A stretch of DNA of 64,000 nt, from NCBI GenBank assembly GCA_937862565.1, contig CALMFT010000014.1, positions 25,854 to 89,853 of the forward strand, written 5' to 3'. Made by a program: the position numbers and the translations under genes. Source of the DNA: an uncultured bacterium (GTDB taxonomy: Bacteria > Patescibacteriota > Gracilibacteria > Absconditabacterales > Absconditicoccaceae). This document shows positions 28,960-41,324 of this stretch, piece by piece. Below the pieces are notes generated by a model. It ran no database searches. It saw only the letters and a list, made by a program, of their open reading frames with translations, and was not told the DNA's origin. Within the stretch, counting starts at the first letter, position 1; each line of letters starts with the position of its first letter.

Positions 28960-31795
28960 CTGACATATCAGTACCAAGAAGAATGCTCATAAGTTTTGCT
29001 GATCCTGTCTCTCGACCCGTAGAAGTTGGAGAACTTGGTGGAGTTCCAGTTGGTCCTCCGGGTAAAGCTGTAAGAGTTTTTCGCATATCTTGATAGCTAG
29101 GAACTTTAGCTTGTTTTTCTTTTACTATTTTATCTACCATTGCGTAATTAAAGTAATCTTCATCAGCATAAGCTCCTTCTCCTTTGAATACATGAGCTTG
29201 GGTTCAATCTGCTGGATTATCTTTATCATCTACAGTATAAGTGAGTCCAAAATCACTGGCTTTAGTATTTTCATGTGCTCGTGGTATTCCTCCAATAGTA
29301 ATAGATTCCTTAGTAAACTGTACATTATTGATCATTGCTATATATGCTGGAGTTTCCATCTTGTTATCTTTGAGGAATTGGAAGGCTTGGGATTTACGTT
29401 GTTGCTCAAGCTCGGAAAAATTAGCATTAGATTTTGCTACATTATTAGCCTCAATATGCTCCTCATATTCATATTGTTTAAAAATATCCTTTGCTTTTTG
29501 CTTTTGCTCCTCCTTGATTTTCTGATTTTTATCTTGTTCACTAGTATCTTCGAGTAATTTATTAAGTTGTTCAAAGAATCACCATGCAGGATTATTATCA
29601 TACTCTTGCAGATAGTGAGCATTATCATTTTTTATAGCAGTATCAGTCGATGATCGATCTCTATCCAAATTTAATTGATCCTGACATACAGCAATAAGTT
29701 TTTTTATATCTTCTTCAGAAAATTGAGACTGTTTATCAAGTACATCAAGAAGAGTTAAGATACTCACATCTCCTCCATATTCATCAATCAGAAGTCAGAT
29801 TATTTTTTTTATCTCTTTTTCTTTCTTAGTCATATGAATCGTATCACTCAAGGGAAGTTTACTAATACTAGGATAAAGAGCTATTAAAAGTTGGGTAATA
29901 TCTGTTACTTGTAAGGCTCCTTTATTTCATTTTACCACTTTATCTGAGGTAGAAACGAGGTTGAGTTTAGCAAGGGTGATATTATTTTTATCTTTCTTAG
30001 CCAACTCTTTTGATCTAGTCGTAAGATACTCTTCGTGCTGCGAATCAATCAAACCTTTAGCAGAGAAAACTCTGAGTAAAATACATTGATCTTTGATATC
30101 AGCTTGATTACTAATAAAATCACAAATTTTGTGGGCGATAATAGTATCATAACTGCTATCTTGTATAATTTGTAATCTTTCAGTTTCATCCCAATTTCGT
30201 AGTTCCAGAAATCTTTTAGTATCAAGGAGAGCCTGATTGAGGGTTCATTTTGTTTCCATAAAATCTCCAGCTGAATTGAGTTTTGAAGAAAAATAAGTTT
30301 GTTCTTTTCTCGCAAATCTCAAATCTTCAACTTCGGGAATTACTTTAACCAGATTATCAAGTAAGCCATTTTCCTTGAAGGTAGAAGCTCCTACATAAGG
30401 AATATATCATGGTTTATACATTAGTTTTGCAGAAACAAGAAGCTTGAGTTCATCTCCCCCAATATAATCTACAGGAATTGGTGAAAACTCACGAGCTATA
30501 TAATCTGCAGGAATAAGACCATATTGTTCTCATCGATTGGTAGTACCAATAAAATTCACAGACTTAATATCTATCTGATCACCATTACTAAGCGTTAATT
30601 TTTCTCCTGGTTTACGAGATCGGAAGAATTTGAGATAGGCAAGTGCAGATTCAGGATATCTTAAGAATTCATCAATAATAATAGGTAATCCCATTTTACA
30701 AGCTAATTCTAACTTGCTCATAGCGAAGTCAAACATGGGTTTATCTTGTGCTTGATCACGAACATGTGAAAGTTGATCAGGTGATTGTTTGGTTAAAGGA
30801 ACAATTTTACCTAAAAATTCATTTTTTGTAGCATCAGGATGCCCAGATAAAGCTGGAACATCTTGTGAAAGTAATTCAAATTCTTCTTTGGAAATTTGCT
30901 CACGATTCATAAGCATATTGAGAAGTTTTCTTACCGTATACTTTGCAAGTTCTGTTTTCCCTGTACCCGCTGGACCTGTGAGCACGCTATTTTTTCTGTC
31001 TAAAATATTGTGAAGAATACTGTCTACGATTTTTTCTCTACTTGCTAAACCTTCTACTACTAATCATCCATTAGTAGCCTGTTGTTTATGAATATTTCAT
31101 AATTGTCTATACAATACTGCAAGTTTTGTATCCTTATAGCTTTCTGTTTGCTCTGCTAATGATTGTTGAAGAATGGAAATAATATTAGTGAGATACTCTT
31201 TTGCTGACTTGAGTGGATAAGACTGTTTTGATATTCTACTCAATTCATCGTGATAGGTAAATCGATCTATATCCAGAATAAGTTGTTGTAGAGAAGCAAT
31301 AGAAGATTGGAAAGAAGAACTACGATTATGTAAAGTAATGAGATTTTTGATAGATTTTTGCAATTGACTCACAACAGAATCAAATATAGACTTGGCATGG
31401 GGAGAATTGAATTCAGCTTTTTTTAAATTCTGTATTGCTCCTTCACCATTCTCTTGTATTTCAGCTTCTATGAGGGATCGATCAGTATATTCTTTTTCTG
31501 GTATGGGAGTAAGATTTCTCAATTTCTTTTCTCCCTTCTCAAGAAGTTGAAGATGTGGTTTTCTCTTAGTAATTTCACGAGAAAGTTCAGGAGAAATAGG
31601 AAAATCAGTATTTGTTTGACCCAAATAGATATCTGTGAAAGAATGTTGTGTGAGAGTAGCAAGATCTGCTGAATTAATAATCTCTTGAAGAGATGATGTA
31701 TGTAAAGTAGATCAAAGTTCATCCACTTGTTGCTTGTGTTTACGTATGGACTTACGTTGGTCCAAAGAGAGTGATGAAGGAGAGTGATTAGTCAT
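28793..31795 (-). CDS. DGR target: MoxR-like AAA+ ATPase with variable C-type-lectin-like C-terminus
   Basis: A 1000-residue protein. An N-terminal helical region of about 240 residues is followed by a MoxR-like AAA+ domain: Walker A LTGPAGTGKTELAKY near 273, Walker B LPIIIDEFLR near 368 and sensor FIGTTNR near 420. Long helical and acidic regions follow, then a Pro/Thr/Ser linker (GGPTGTPPSSPTSTGRETGS) and the lectin-like domain ending at the variable repeat (residues about 946-1000). About ten UGAs code glycine, which is why it appears as fragments under the standard code. It lies 27 bases after the vWA gene, forming a MoxR/vWA pair. Its role is unknown; ligand recognition through the variable tip is inferred. 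Confidence 0.88.
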
Positions 31796-31821
31796 TAGAG
31801 AAGAGAATAAGGTAAATATAT

Positions 31822-34077
31822 TTAAATTTGTTTCAGTCAATTGATAAGTACTTCTTGCATTTTAGAACCAAGATCTGAAGGTTTTTCACAAATAATTCCA
31901 GATCCCTGACCAGAGTCAACTTTGCCGAAAAGATCTTTCATAGGAGACCCATCGCTTGTGATACCAATTCCAGAAGTAATAACTCCCAATGCACGTAATT
32001 GAGCAATCATATTTACAGCAAGCTGTTTATCAGAGGTTTGACCATCGGACATCACGAGTATTATATATTTTTCTTTTCATTGGGCTACTTTTTTCTTATA
32101 GTCTTCAGTCAATAATTCAAAATCTTCATACACTTTTTGAAGTGCTCCACCGATATTAGTACCCCCATCATCAATAGATAGCCCTTCCAAAGAATGTATA
32201 ACATCTTCACTTGTCCAGTCATTGGATGCTGATTTCCATTCCTGAATCTCAGAACTTCCATCAAATATTAATCCTTGAGACCAAATATCAGGTAATTTAT
32301 TTTTATCTATCTGATTATCTCGTCATCCTGTTGCATCCAGAAGCTTATCACTAAGAAGCTTGAGCGCATGCATAATGAGGAGGCTATTAATCTTTTGGTC
32401 ATGATTTTTAATACCTTGCATACTTCCACTTCCATCACAGACTAGTACAAAATGAAAACCTGTTACGAGTTGTTGTTCAAGTATTTTACGGTAATCTTTT
32501 TGTCGAGCAAGCGTTTCTGTGATATCTTTACCCAAAAGATTATCTATATAAATCTCTACTGTTCCACCATCATGAAGTTCTCCATTTCCTCTATCACTAT
32601 CTACTGGTCATTTATTACGTATTCTTTGATTAGTTCTTTTTGATTTTATATTCTCAAAAATATCAGTAAGAATTACATCAATAACACCACTATAATCTGA
32701 TTCTATTTTCGGTAAGATATCTTCGTTGTACTCTTCAAGTAATTTGACTAACTTATCTCGTTCACGAGGATCGGAATTTTCTAGATCTGCATATTTTGTT
32801 TTTCTGAGTTGAGATTCAGCTTTTTTAGTAGAGTTAGATTTTGCCTCTTCTTCATATTTTTTCTCAATAAGTTCATTTATTTCTTCTTGAAGTTTTTGGA
32901 TATCATCTGATTTCAATCCTTCTTCTTCCAAGACATGAGGCATATCATTTATCTTTTCATACCACTTTGCAAAAGGATCATCTTCTAATTCACTATCATT
33001 TTGATCATTTCAAGCAGATTGACTAGGGTCTCCTTCTTGTGTTCCTTGTGGCTTTCCTTCACCAGGTTTTCACTGATTTTCCCCTTCCTGTTCTCATTGC
33101 TCTCATTCCTCTCCTCATTGTCATTGTCACTGCTCTCATGGTAACTTATCCTGTTGAGTAGAATCTTTTGAATCCTTGTTAGTAGTATTATTCTGAATAT
33201 CTTCTTCGTAGAGTTCTTTAAATTTATGATATAAAAATAGGATATAAGGAAGTCTCACAGGTAGTGAGATAGAAGTGTCAGTAGCGTGGCCTATAATATC
33301 GCTTCTAGAACGATTGTATAAATCAATTAATGACTGTACTTTAGGATCAAGAATTACTGGACTTCAAGGAGTCATTTTTTGTCTTAAAATACCCTGCCCA
33401 AACTGCAAATGTAAAGGCATCAATCCTCCCAACTCTTCTTGATTAGTCCAATCGTCTCCAGGAAAACACCAATCACGATAATTATCCTCAAGAGTTTGAC
33501 TAAGAGCAAATATTCACTGTTGGTAATCTACACTGCGTTTATTCACATACACATCTCTCATTCGATTTTCGAAGGTATGGTATAGTTTTTCCTCTGCAAT
33601 GAGATTTTTTCTTTTATCCAAAAGAGTATTTCCAGGAAGAGCATTGAATCATCTTGCAACAAAACTTGGAAGTGTATGTTTGAAATGTTGTGAATAATCT
33701 AAAGAGTTGGAAATTTTATTTCATCGATATTCTAGCTCAGCATTTTCATACAGATGTCACAATTCATGTAATGATATTTGAATAAGCTGATTGAGGGTAG
33801 GATACTTTTGAGTTTGAGAATGAATAATTTTTGCCAAACTCGGTAAATTTATGAAAATAGACTTTTGTGATTCTTTATGAGCTCCCACATCATCTTTTAC
33901 TCGAGCTATAGCATCATTTTGTGAGTCATTCAAAAACTGTATCTGGATAGCTTTACCCAGACCATGTGCATACCCCTGTGTTCGAGAATTTATTATTTTT
34001 TTCTCTGAATCATTGAGCATATATTCATAACTATTTTGTTCGTCCTTTTGCATACTCTTATGATACTCAACAGCCAC
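31822..34077 (-). CDS. vWA (MIDAS) protein with N-terminal HExxH motif, partner of the AAA+ target
   Basis: About 751 residues. The N-terminal region holds LIQISLHELGHLYENAELEY near 106, a zincin-like HExxH whose glycine is UGA. A Gly/Gln/Glu-rich linker follows (about residues 315-350), dense in UGA glycines. The C-terminal von Willebrand A domain has the MIDAS motif VCDGSGSMQG near 549, then DDGGTNIGGAL and VMSDGQTSD. MoxR ATPases commonly act with vWA proteins in chaperone-like machines, and this gene lies directly upstream of the diversified ATPase. Start is GTG 34077 or ATG 34053. Confidence 0.85.
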
Positions 34078-34217
34078 AATTAATGCAAATTTATGTATAG
34101 CTTGTTATCATTTTTTGCTTTAACAAATCGGATTATACATTATATATAAAATGATATATCTCCTATGAGTTAAATAGGTAAGATAAGAGGTAATTTTATA
34201 TAAAACTTAAAATAAAC

Positions 34218-34245
34218 TTGTGTTATATGATTAAATAATTATAAT
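34218..34245 (+). promoter_or_regulatory. Candidate promoter
   Basis: TTGTGT (34218-34223), a 16-base spacer and TATAAT (34240-34245), 40 bases before the ATG at 34286, in the divergent gap 34078-34285. Confidence 0.4.
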
Positions 34246-34285
34246 AATTTCATATTCAGAATATTTTATATTCTTATTTTTTGAT

Positions 34286-34954
34286 ATGAAATTACTTACT
34301 CTTACTCAACAAACTTATGAACAGGAATTTAAAACACCAGAGAAGAATGACAATAAATCAGAAAAATTGGAGGAGAAAGATTATGGTTTAAATATAAAGG
34401 AGAATATTCAAGATAATTTTGAGAAGAAAGAAAGTATCGAAACCCCACTAGAAAAATTAGGCTTTGAGGTTTTCAAAAGATTTTATAATGATTTTGGAGT
34501 TATTAAAAAAGAAGATGGAAAGATAGCAGATCCACTTATTAGTGATAAGTATATTGACTGAGTAGGATGTGCAAGACAATATCCAGGTGAGGTTATTGTA
34601 AAGTTTAGATTATTTTATAATAGTAATGAGACAAAAATTCACGAACGAGGAACTTTCAAAACGGACCAAGAAGAATATGATTGGCACAATCAAAACAGCA
34701 ATGCACCAAAAGGAATTATCGCAACCACTAAAACTGATAATAAAGGATTCAGAAGAGATACCATATACGATATGGCCACAAAAACTCTCACAACTAACGA
34801 ATACCAAAATAATGACTTTACTAAGAAAATAAGCTCCAAAACTATTGAGGATGAAGCTTCTATTACAGGATTCTTAGACAAGGTACAATGAAGCGTTTCA
34901 GGATTCGTAAGGGATGATGATAGATGAGGAGAAAGTCAAAAAAAGAATCAATAA
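34286..34954 (+). CDS. Hypothetical protein with charged helical N-terminus
   Basis: A 222-residue protein of no recognised family and no secretion signal. The first 60 residues are Lys/Glu-rich and probably helical. The rest is mixed (TPLEKLGFEVFKRFYNDFGV, then IDGVGCARQYPGEVIVKF, then GTFKTDQEEYDWHNQ), with UGA glycines in IDGVG and DRGGES. It diverges from the vWA/AAA+/DGR operon and may or may not be related to it. The end at 34954 is 13 bases before the convergent rlmE stop. Confidence 0.55.
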
Positions 34955-34967
34955 AAGAAATAAGAAA

Positions 34968-35576
34968 TTATCTCCACTTCACAATATAGATCTCTTTACT
35001 CAAATCTCTACATGCTTTGGGTTTAATAAGCTTGATGTTGGTAGCTCATCGAGTTTTTTTACAATCACTCACGAACTCATCAAATCAAGGTCCCATAAAT
35101 ATTTTCATAGCAAATTTACCTCCTTCTTTGAGATAAGTTTCATACAGCCAGAGTGTATCTTCAAGTACTGCAATACATCTCATAGCATCTATACCTTTGA
35201 AGCCAATGGTATTTGGTGCTAGATCAGAAAGAATACAATCAAATTTTTCTACATTATATTCTTCAAACAATTTTTTACAAGCTTCACGATCGGTAGCATC
35301 TACTACAGCTGTTACCACTCATCTCAAATTTACTTTAACTGGTTGTATGTCAAGTCATATAGTAAGAAAATCAAGATTTGCTCATAGTTTTTTGGAAGTA
35401 TATTGTAATCGGCTACCTGGACTACATCATATATCCAATACTTTTTTGACTGACTTGTCTAAAAGTTTATACTTCAAGTCAATCTCCTCGAGCTTATAAA
35501 TTGATCTTGCAACAAAATTCTCTCATTTTGCTTTTTTGAAATAATGGTCTTGAGGTTTGAATCAGTGGTCAGCCAT
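34968..35576 (-). CDS. rlmE: 23S rRNA 2'-O-ribose methyltransferase RlmE (FtsJ/RrmJ)
   Basis: SAM-dependent enzyme methylating the ribose of a uridine in the ribosomal A loop; 202 residues, the usual length. Early ARSIYKLEEID carries the first catalytic Lys. The SAM motif VLDIGCSPGSRLQYTSKKLG has UGA for both of its flanking glycines; then come ILSDLAPNTIG (catalytic Asp) and KFAMKIFMGPG (second Lys), ending in SKEIYIVKW (catalytic Glu). About seven UGAs are glycine. Confidence 0.92.
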
Positions 35577-35700
35577 AATACGAATACCGAAATAGAATAG
35601 CTTATACTATAATTTAATTGAGTAGTAATACAATATTTGCTTATCGCTATTCTCCCAAATCATATGATTCAGATTATTTTTAACCTTACAATTACCCAAT

Positions 35701-37203
35701 ATGTATATTCGTCAAATAAACAAAGAATCCAAAAAATCAAATACTACGTTGTGGACAATTGTAGGAATATGCGCTGGTATAGCAATCACGGCTGCTGCAT
35801 ATGGTATCTTCAATCTGTCATGGGGAACGCCGTTGGGAACATCTCAATACGATACAGGAACGAATAAAGGTATTATTCCTAGTATTGGTGATTATCTATT
35901 TGGTGATGCGAGTGGTGAATTATTTAGTGGAGATACCAAATCAGGCACAATAGTTAATACATGAATATCACTTACGTGAGCAATTACAGGTGATATTTTG
36001 ACTATCTACCCTACTGGTTATGTAGATCAATTCAACAAAGCTGTGATGATTTTACAAAATGATTCATTGGTAAATACGTATGTAGATACTGACAATCTCA
36101 CGATGAGTGGCTATACTAATATATCTATCAATAATATTCCCAATACTGTGGTCTCTCCAAAACTCTTACTTCAAGGTAAAGTTAGCCCGACTATTGAGAA
36201 TCTTTATATTCTAGGTACCACTGCGGACGGCGCATTTTTATTTGAACCAATAAACTTTAAAGATAATACTTGGGCTTTTCAGCTTGATCCAAACAATGAT
36301 AACATCAAACCATGAATTAATAATTATTATATAATCTGAAAAAGAGAAGACAATATGTATAATATACAATATGCTATAGTAAAAACATATGAAACAGATG
36401 AATTTTCTGCGACTCTTGATAAGATCTGTCTTCTAGATCTGTGCAGCGATCCGAGTCTTAGCAAAAAAACTCAAGCAAATAGTACTACAATTTTACAACA
36501 AAGCGATGATGCCAAAACAGTTATTCAGATTATTCCCAATATATCAATTATAAAAGGCACAAAGTGTGCAAATTGAGATGTGGCATTACAACAAGTCAAA
36601 AAAATTGGAGATAATTATCTAAGAGTAAGTAAAGGTTGTGACTACGAATCACAAGGAGTAAGTCAGTCTTTTGTGGACAAAAACAACATCCCTGTCACTT
36701 CGAGCAATGCTAACCTTGGAAATATTCCAAAAGTTCTTCAGTTCGGAAATATCAAATATATACCAACAATAACGTTTTCTAGGAAACCAAGCCCGTTTAC
36801 CAAGATCAACCAAATAAATAGTAACTACATCATTAAAGACATTTTCGATAAAAAATATTTAGAAAATGAATATAGATTTGAACTTCCTGATAATTTATTC
36901 GTGTACTACACTCTCGATAAAACTCAACTCAATTACATGAGACCTTCAATCAGCAATGGTATGTATAAAGTTATACCTAAAGCGGTATCACGAATGAATA
37001 AAAATATTGTATATACTGTTTCTTCTTCAGATATTGGCTTACATGATGCTATTGTAGCACATTTTAAAGGCAGTACAATCTCCAATCCTACTAACTGTTC
37101 AAATGCTAAGCCCAACGATGATCCACTTGCTAAATTTGGTATACGACCAATCGATGCAAACTATGACGTGATAGGTTTCCGAGACTGCTATGGAGTTCAA
37201 TAA
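35701..37203 (+). CDS. Large surface-anchored protein of unknown family
   Basis: A 500-residue protein with an N-terminal membrane anchor (LWTIVGICAGIAITAAAYGIF) and a long outward domain rich in Asn, Ser, Thr and Ile, typical of beta-rich surface proteins. Paired cysteines (DKICLLDLCSD, then KCANGD, then NCSN) suggest disulfides. Glycine UGAs at 35962, 35974, 36313, 36337 and 36574 join what would otherwise be four fragments. It has no recognised adhesion or enzyme domain. An AATAATCTGA-type motif lies just upstream (35669-35678). Confidence 0.7.
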
Positions 37204-37244
37204 AGACTATTGACAAATCATTTCAAATAATAACTATCAACTCC

Positions 37245-37276
37245 CTCAAGTTTTCTTGAGAATGTTCTTTAACAGT
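37245..37276 (+). promoter_or_regulatory. Leader hairpin plus boxA-like element
   Basis: CTCAAG-TTTT-CTTGAG (37245-37260) then TGTTCTTTAACAGT (37263-37276). A TTGACA box lies at 37210-37215. Same arrangement as at 18548, 44586 and 63081. Confidence 0.65.
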
Positions 37277-37331
37277 TTTACTACGCAGTAACAAAAGGTA
37301 TTTTCAAATAACAAACAAAAAAAACAAAACT

Positions 37332-37640
37332 ATGTCGAGATTAAAAGAATTATTAGAGTTAAAAAACATTACAACAGAAGAACAAAAAAAAGAAGTAGAA
37401 TTTTTTATAGGATATTTGGCTGACACCAATATAGATGCTATGAAAGAGCAATATGAATTAGAAAATGAGGTTAATGCTCTCAAAGAAGATCTGGAACAAA
37501 AAGCATCAAATCCTTTTCGTAATCCAGAAGTAGCAAGAATATATAATAAAATTATTAAAATTGATTACAAAAATGACATTAGATATCAGAACTGTATCAA
37601 ACTAAAAAAATTATTAAACCAAGAAGTTAACGTAAATTAA
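37332..37640 (+). CDS. Small coiled-coil protein
   Basis: A 102-residue, charged, helical protein of no known family (LKELLELKNITTEEQKKEVE, then LENEVNALKEDLEQKASNP). No signal peptide or TGA. It is the first gene after the boxA leader and is 16 bases upstream of a second small helical protein, with which it forms an operon ending at the terminator at 38063. Confidence 0.55.
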   Translation: MSRLKELLELKNITTEEQKKEVEFFIGYLADTNIDAMKEQYELENEVNALKEDLEQKASNPFRNPEVARIYNKIIKIDYKNDIRYQNCIKLKKLLNQEVNVN

Positions 37641-37656
37641 GTTAAATAAAGAAACT

Positions 37657-38049
37657 ATGCCAGGACTACAAATTTTGATCGAGAAATTATTGAACAATAT
37701 AGATTCAGTAAACGCTGAACTGAAAGTTGCATTAGACTTTAGGTTGTGTGAATTAAAATCCTCTACTGAGGAAGATAAAGAAAATTACAAAAAGGAAATA
37801 TCAGCATGTATGGTACTCTTAATAAGGAAAGAAGAATTTACTAATGCTAAATTGCACAGAGTAACTTGCAGTGTCAATAGCTTAGAAGAAAAAGCTAAGG
37901 AGAATCATATCAATGTCTCTAAAGATCCCGTTGTTCTAAATTTAAAAAATGAACAAACGCGTCTAAAAAAACAAAGTGATGAGTTAGGAACTTTATGGGA
38001 AAGACTGAGAGGTCTTTTGCCGTTAGTGAGAAATAACAGAACTTGGTAG
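37657..38049 (+). CDS. Small helical protein, second gene of the boxA operon
   Basis: A 130-residue hydrophilic, helical protein of no known family (IEKLLNNIDSVNAELKVALD, then EEKAKENHINVSKDPVVLNL), with two or three Cys. No secretion signal. It shares operon and general character with the preceding gene and may form a complex with it. Confidence 0.55.
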   Translation: MPGLQILIEKLLNNIDSVNAELKVALDFRLCELKSSTEEDKENYKKEISACMVLLIRKEEFTNAKLHRVTCSVNSLEEKAKENHINVSKDPVVLNLKNEQTRLKKQSDELGTLWERLRGLLPLVRNNRTW

Positions 38050-38062
38050 TAAAACTGAAAAG

Positions 38063-38099
38063 AAAAAACCTCCGCATGATTACATGATGGAGGTTTTTT
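38063..38099 (+). terminator. Rho-independent terminator
   Basis: AAAAAACCTCC pairs with GGAGGTTTTTT around an A/T-rich loop that itself has CATGAT/ACATGAT symmetry. It serves the small-protein operon and, with its A run, the convergent valS gene. Confidence 0.8.
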
Positions 38100-38119
38100 A
38101 TTTTATTTTAAAGGAGAAA

Positions 38120-41100
38120 TTAACTTGTTCCGAGGTATTTCAATCTTTGAAGCTCTATTTCAATCTGTTGAATTTTTTGTTTTACTTCATCAAGTTTAGT
38201 TTGCTTAGCCGTTCTAATACTTTCTGGAGCAGATTGCATAAATCCTTCAGAGTTCAATAAAGATTGCATATCAGCGACAAATTTTTGTTCTGTAATGAGT
38301 TCTTTTTCAAGCTTTAGGATTTGTGTTTTGGCATCTACTGGAGTAACTGTTTTGATTCCAATCGTGATATCAAACACGAGTTTTACCATATAATCTTCAG
38401 GGATTTCCTGATTTACATTCAAGATAGTTAATTCATTACAAGTAACAATCTTGCAGAACATGCTTTCGTATTGTTTTACCATATTTGCGATATTTGTATT
38501 CGCCTTGAGAAGAGCAGAGATTTTTTCATTGGATTTTATTCCTGCTTCTGCTTTGAGATTTCTGAATTCAGAAATAAGTTCAATAAAGAGTTTAGTTTGT
38601 GTATTCATACTTCCTATTCAGATTATAGTAGGATATTCAGAAACACACAAATCAGCACCAAATCACATATCATCGTAGAGTGCCTGAGTAACAAAAGGAG
38701 CTACTGGATGCAAAAGTTTCAACAAAGTACCAATAACATAGAGCATAATTTTGTCAGTAAGTTCATGTTTTTGAAGCTTACCAATTTCAATATACCAATC
38801 ACAGAAGTTATTCCATGTGAATTTTACGATATCATCTACCTGAGAAGTAAAGTTATAGTTTTCAAAGCTCTTTTCTGTATTGGTAATGAGATCATCAAGT
38901 CCATTCAGAATCCAGATATCAAAATCATTCAGCTTATCTTTATGCTCAAAAATATAGTCTTTGAGAACATTGAGTTCGATATTTACTTTATTTTCGATTT
39001 CAGCTTCTGCATCGCCTTCTCCTATTGAGTTGATTCGCACGTATCTACTTGCATTCCATAATTTGGTAATAAATCTACTACAATAATCTGTTTTTGTCTC
39101 GCTGAAATTGAGGTCATTTCCTGCTGGATTATTGATAACTAATGATAATCTGAGAGCATCCGTACCGTATTTAGTAATCATATCCAGTGGGTTGATTACA
39201 TTTCACTTAGATTTGCTCATTTTCGCTCCTTTTTCATCGCGGATAAGCCCATGAAAGTAAACATTTGAGAACGGTAATTCACCCGTATTTGCAATACTCA
39301 TCATCATCATTCTACATACTCGATTGAAGAGAATATCTCCTCCTGTTTCCAATAAAGTCGTAGGGAAATATTTTTGAAGATCAGTCGTATTTTCTGGCCA
39401 ACCTAAAATACTAAATGGTCGTAAACCACTACTAAACCAAGTATCCAATACATCACTATGTTGTTTGAGATTTTTGAAACCAGTGATAGTTTCTCGGTCC
39501 CACATATAAAATTGTCTCTCTTGTTTGATTCCATAACTCTCTTTCAGAATATCTAATAATTGATCAATAGCTTCTTCATCGATAGCATGAGCTTGGATAC
39601 TTGCCAATAAATCATGAAGTTTTTTAGCTTCTTCAGCGTATTCTGTATTCTCAAACTTCGTCATATATATCTTACAATACAGTTCGTACAGCAATCCTTG
39701 TTTAGTCACCAAACTTGGTTTGAGTAAGACATCGAGTAAATCCTGAAACTCAAATTTTTCCTCTAGTTTATTGTCTGCAATACAGTTGAAAATAATCAGA
39801 CTCAATATGATATTTGATTTAGATTTTCCTCAAGCGATGAATTTTTCATAGACTGTATCTTCATCTGCAGCTACAATATCACCTTGTTCGTTTGTCCAAG
39901 CAGGAATTCTGTGTCCCCATCGTAATTGTCTACTAATACACCAAGGTTTGATATTATCCAACCAATTGTGGAAGATATTTGTAAATCTTTCAGGATGAAT
40001 TTGTACTTGCCCAGCGTCAATGGCTTGCATTGATTTTTCAGCATATTCATTTACATCCACAAACCATTGCTCACTCGCCATAGGTTCGATCTTATGACCA
40101 CATCTTTCACAATGCGGAACGCTATTTTCATATTCCGTCTCATCGATAAGGTTACCAATTTCTTTGAGTCTATCAATATAGGTATCAAAAAACGTTTCCA
40201 CTTCCATACCTCCAAATTCTGTAAGAGTTGATGTCCATTTACCATTTTTATCTAAGGCGAAAGTATCAAGAGGGAGTCCGTGTTTAGTACCGATATCAAA
40301 GTCTGTAGCATCATGAGTAGGAGTAATCTTGAGAACTCCTGTACCAAAATCCATATCTACTGTTTCTTCTGCAATTACTGGTATCTTACGATTTACGAAA
40401 GGAACCATCACTTCTTTCCCTATCAAATGCTTATATCTTTTATCCAAAGGATGTACCGCCAAAGCCACATCTGCTGGTATTGTTTCTGGTCTTGTAGTAT
40501 GTACGTCGATATGCACGTTTTTACCGCCAATCAAGAAATATCTGATAGTATAGAGAGTAGATTTACTAGGAACCATATCTACTTCCGCATCACTAAGCAC
40601 TGTTTGGCATCTACTACACCAGTTAGAAATACGATATCCGAGGTAGATTTTTCCTTGGTCGTACATATTTCTAAATGATTTTCTTACTGCCCTACTGAGC
40701 CCTTCTGATAAGGTGAATTGCTCTCTGTCCCAATCTACACTGGCTCCTAAAAGTTTGAATTGATCCAAAATAATCTGACGATGCTCTGAAGCAAATTCTC
40801 GTGTTTTAGCCAAAAAGTCTGTTCTTCCGATGTCATGTCTACTCAGTCCCTGTTCTTTTTGGAGTTTTTTTTCTACCTGTACTTGCGTGCTAATACCTGC
40901 ATGGTCTGTACCAGGCACCCACAATACTTGTTTTCCTTTCATCCTATGATATCTACAAAATGCATCTTGTATAGTCACAAAAAGCCCATGTCCTATATGC
41001 AATACTCCAGTTACATTTGGTGGCGGAATAGGTACTACGAAGGTTTCCTTGGATTTATTTTGATTATATTCTGGTTTGAAATACCCAGCGTCTACAGACT

Positions 41101-41152
41101 GTTTATATATTTTTGCTTCTCTAGCGTTATCAAATCTTTTTGGAAAAGACAT
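38120..41152 (-). CDS. valS: Valyl-tRNA synthetase
   Basis: Class I aminoacyl-tRNA synthetase charging tRNA-Val; 1010 residues. It has the HIGH-type motif [16 protein letters not shown] near residue 40, the editing domain ([18 protein letters not shown]), and [15 protein letters not shown], where the glycine after KMSKSK is UGA. An anticodon-binding domain and a C-terminal coiled-coil arm ([14 protein letters not shown] at the end) follow. The insertion [20 protein letters not shown] within the catalytic core is longer than in E. coli. It matches the bacterial ValS length once UGA is read through. Confidence 0.93.
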
Positions 41153-41324
41153 AGGGTCTTGTATAAAAAATTAAAGTTTTTGTATTGAAATATATAGTAT
41201 ATAACTTTTCTTATACCGCTTTCAATCAAAGGTTCTGAGCAACAAATCAAAATGTAGAATCATATTGACTTTACAAAAAAACCAGAACTATATTCTGATT
41301 TTGAAGCCTTGAAAATAAAAAATA

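Noticed and set aside
40280..40678. Long plus-strand ORFs opposite valS, rpoC and rpoB
   Set aside because: They are antisense shadows of conserved genes and have no family-like sequence or ribosome binding sites.
41153..41324. Possible small gene on either strand between valS and the helical protein
   Set aside because: The open frames are short, start without a credible ATG and overlap no conserved pattern; nothing else is visible.
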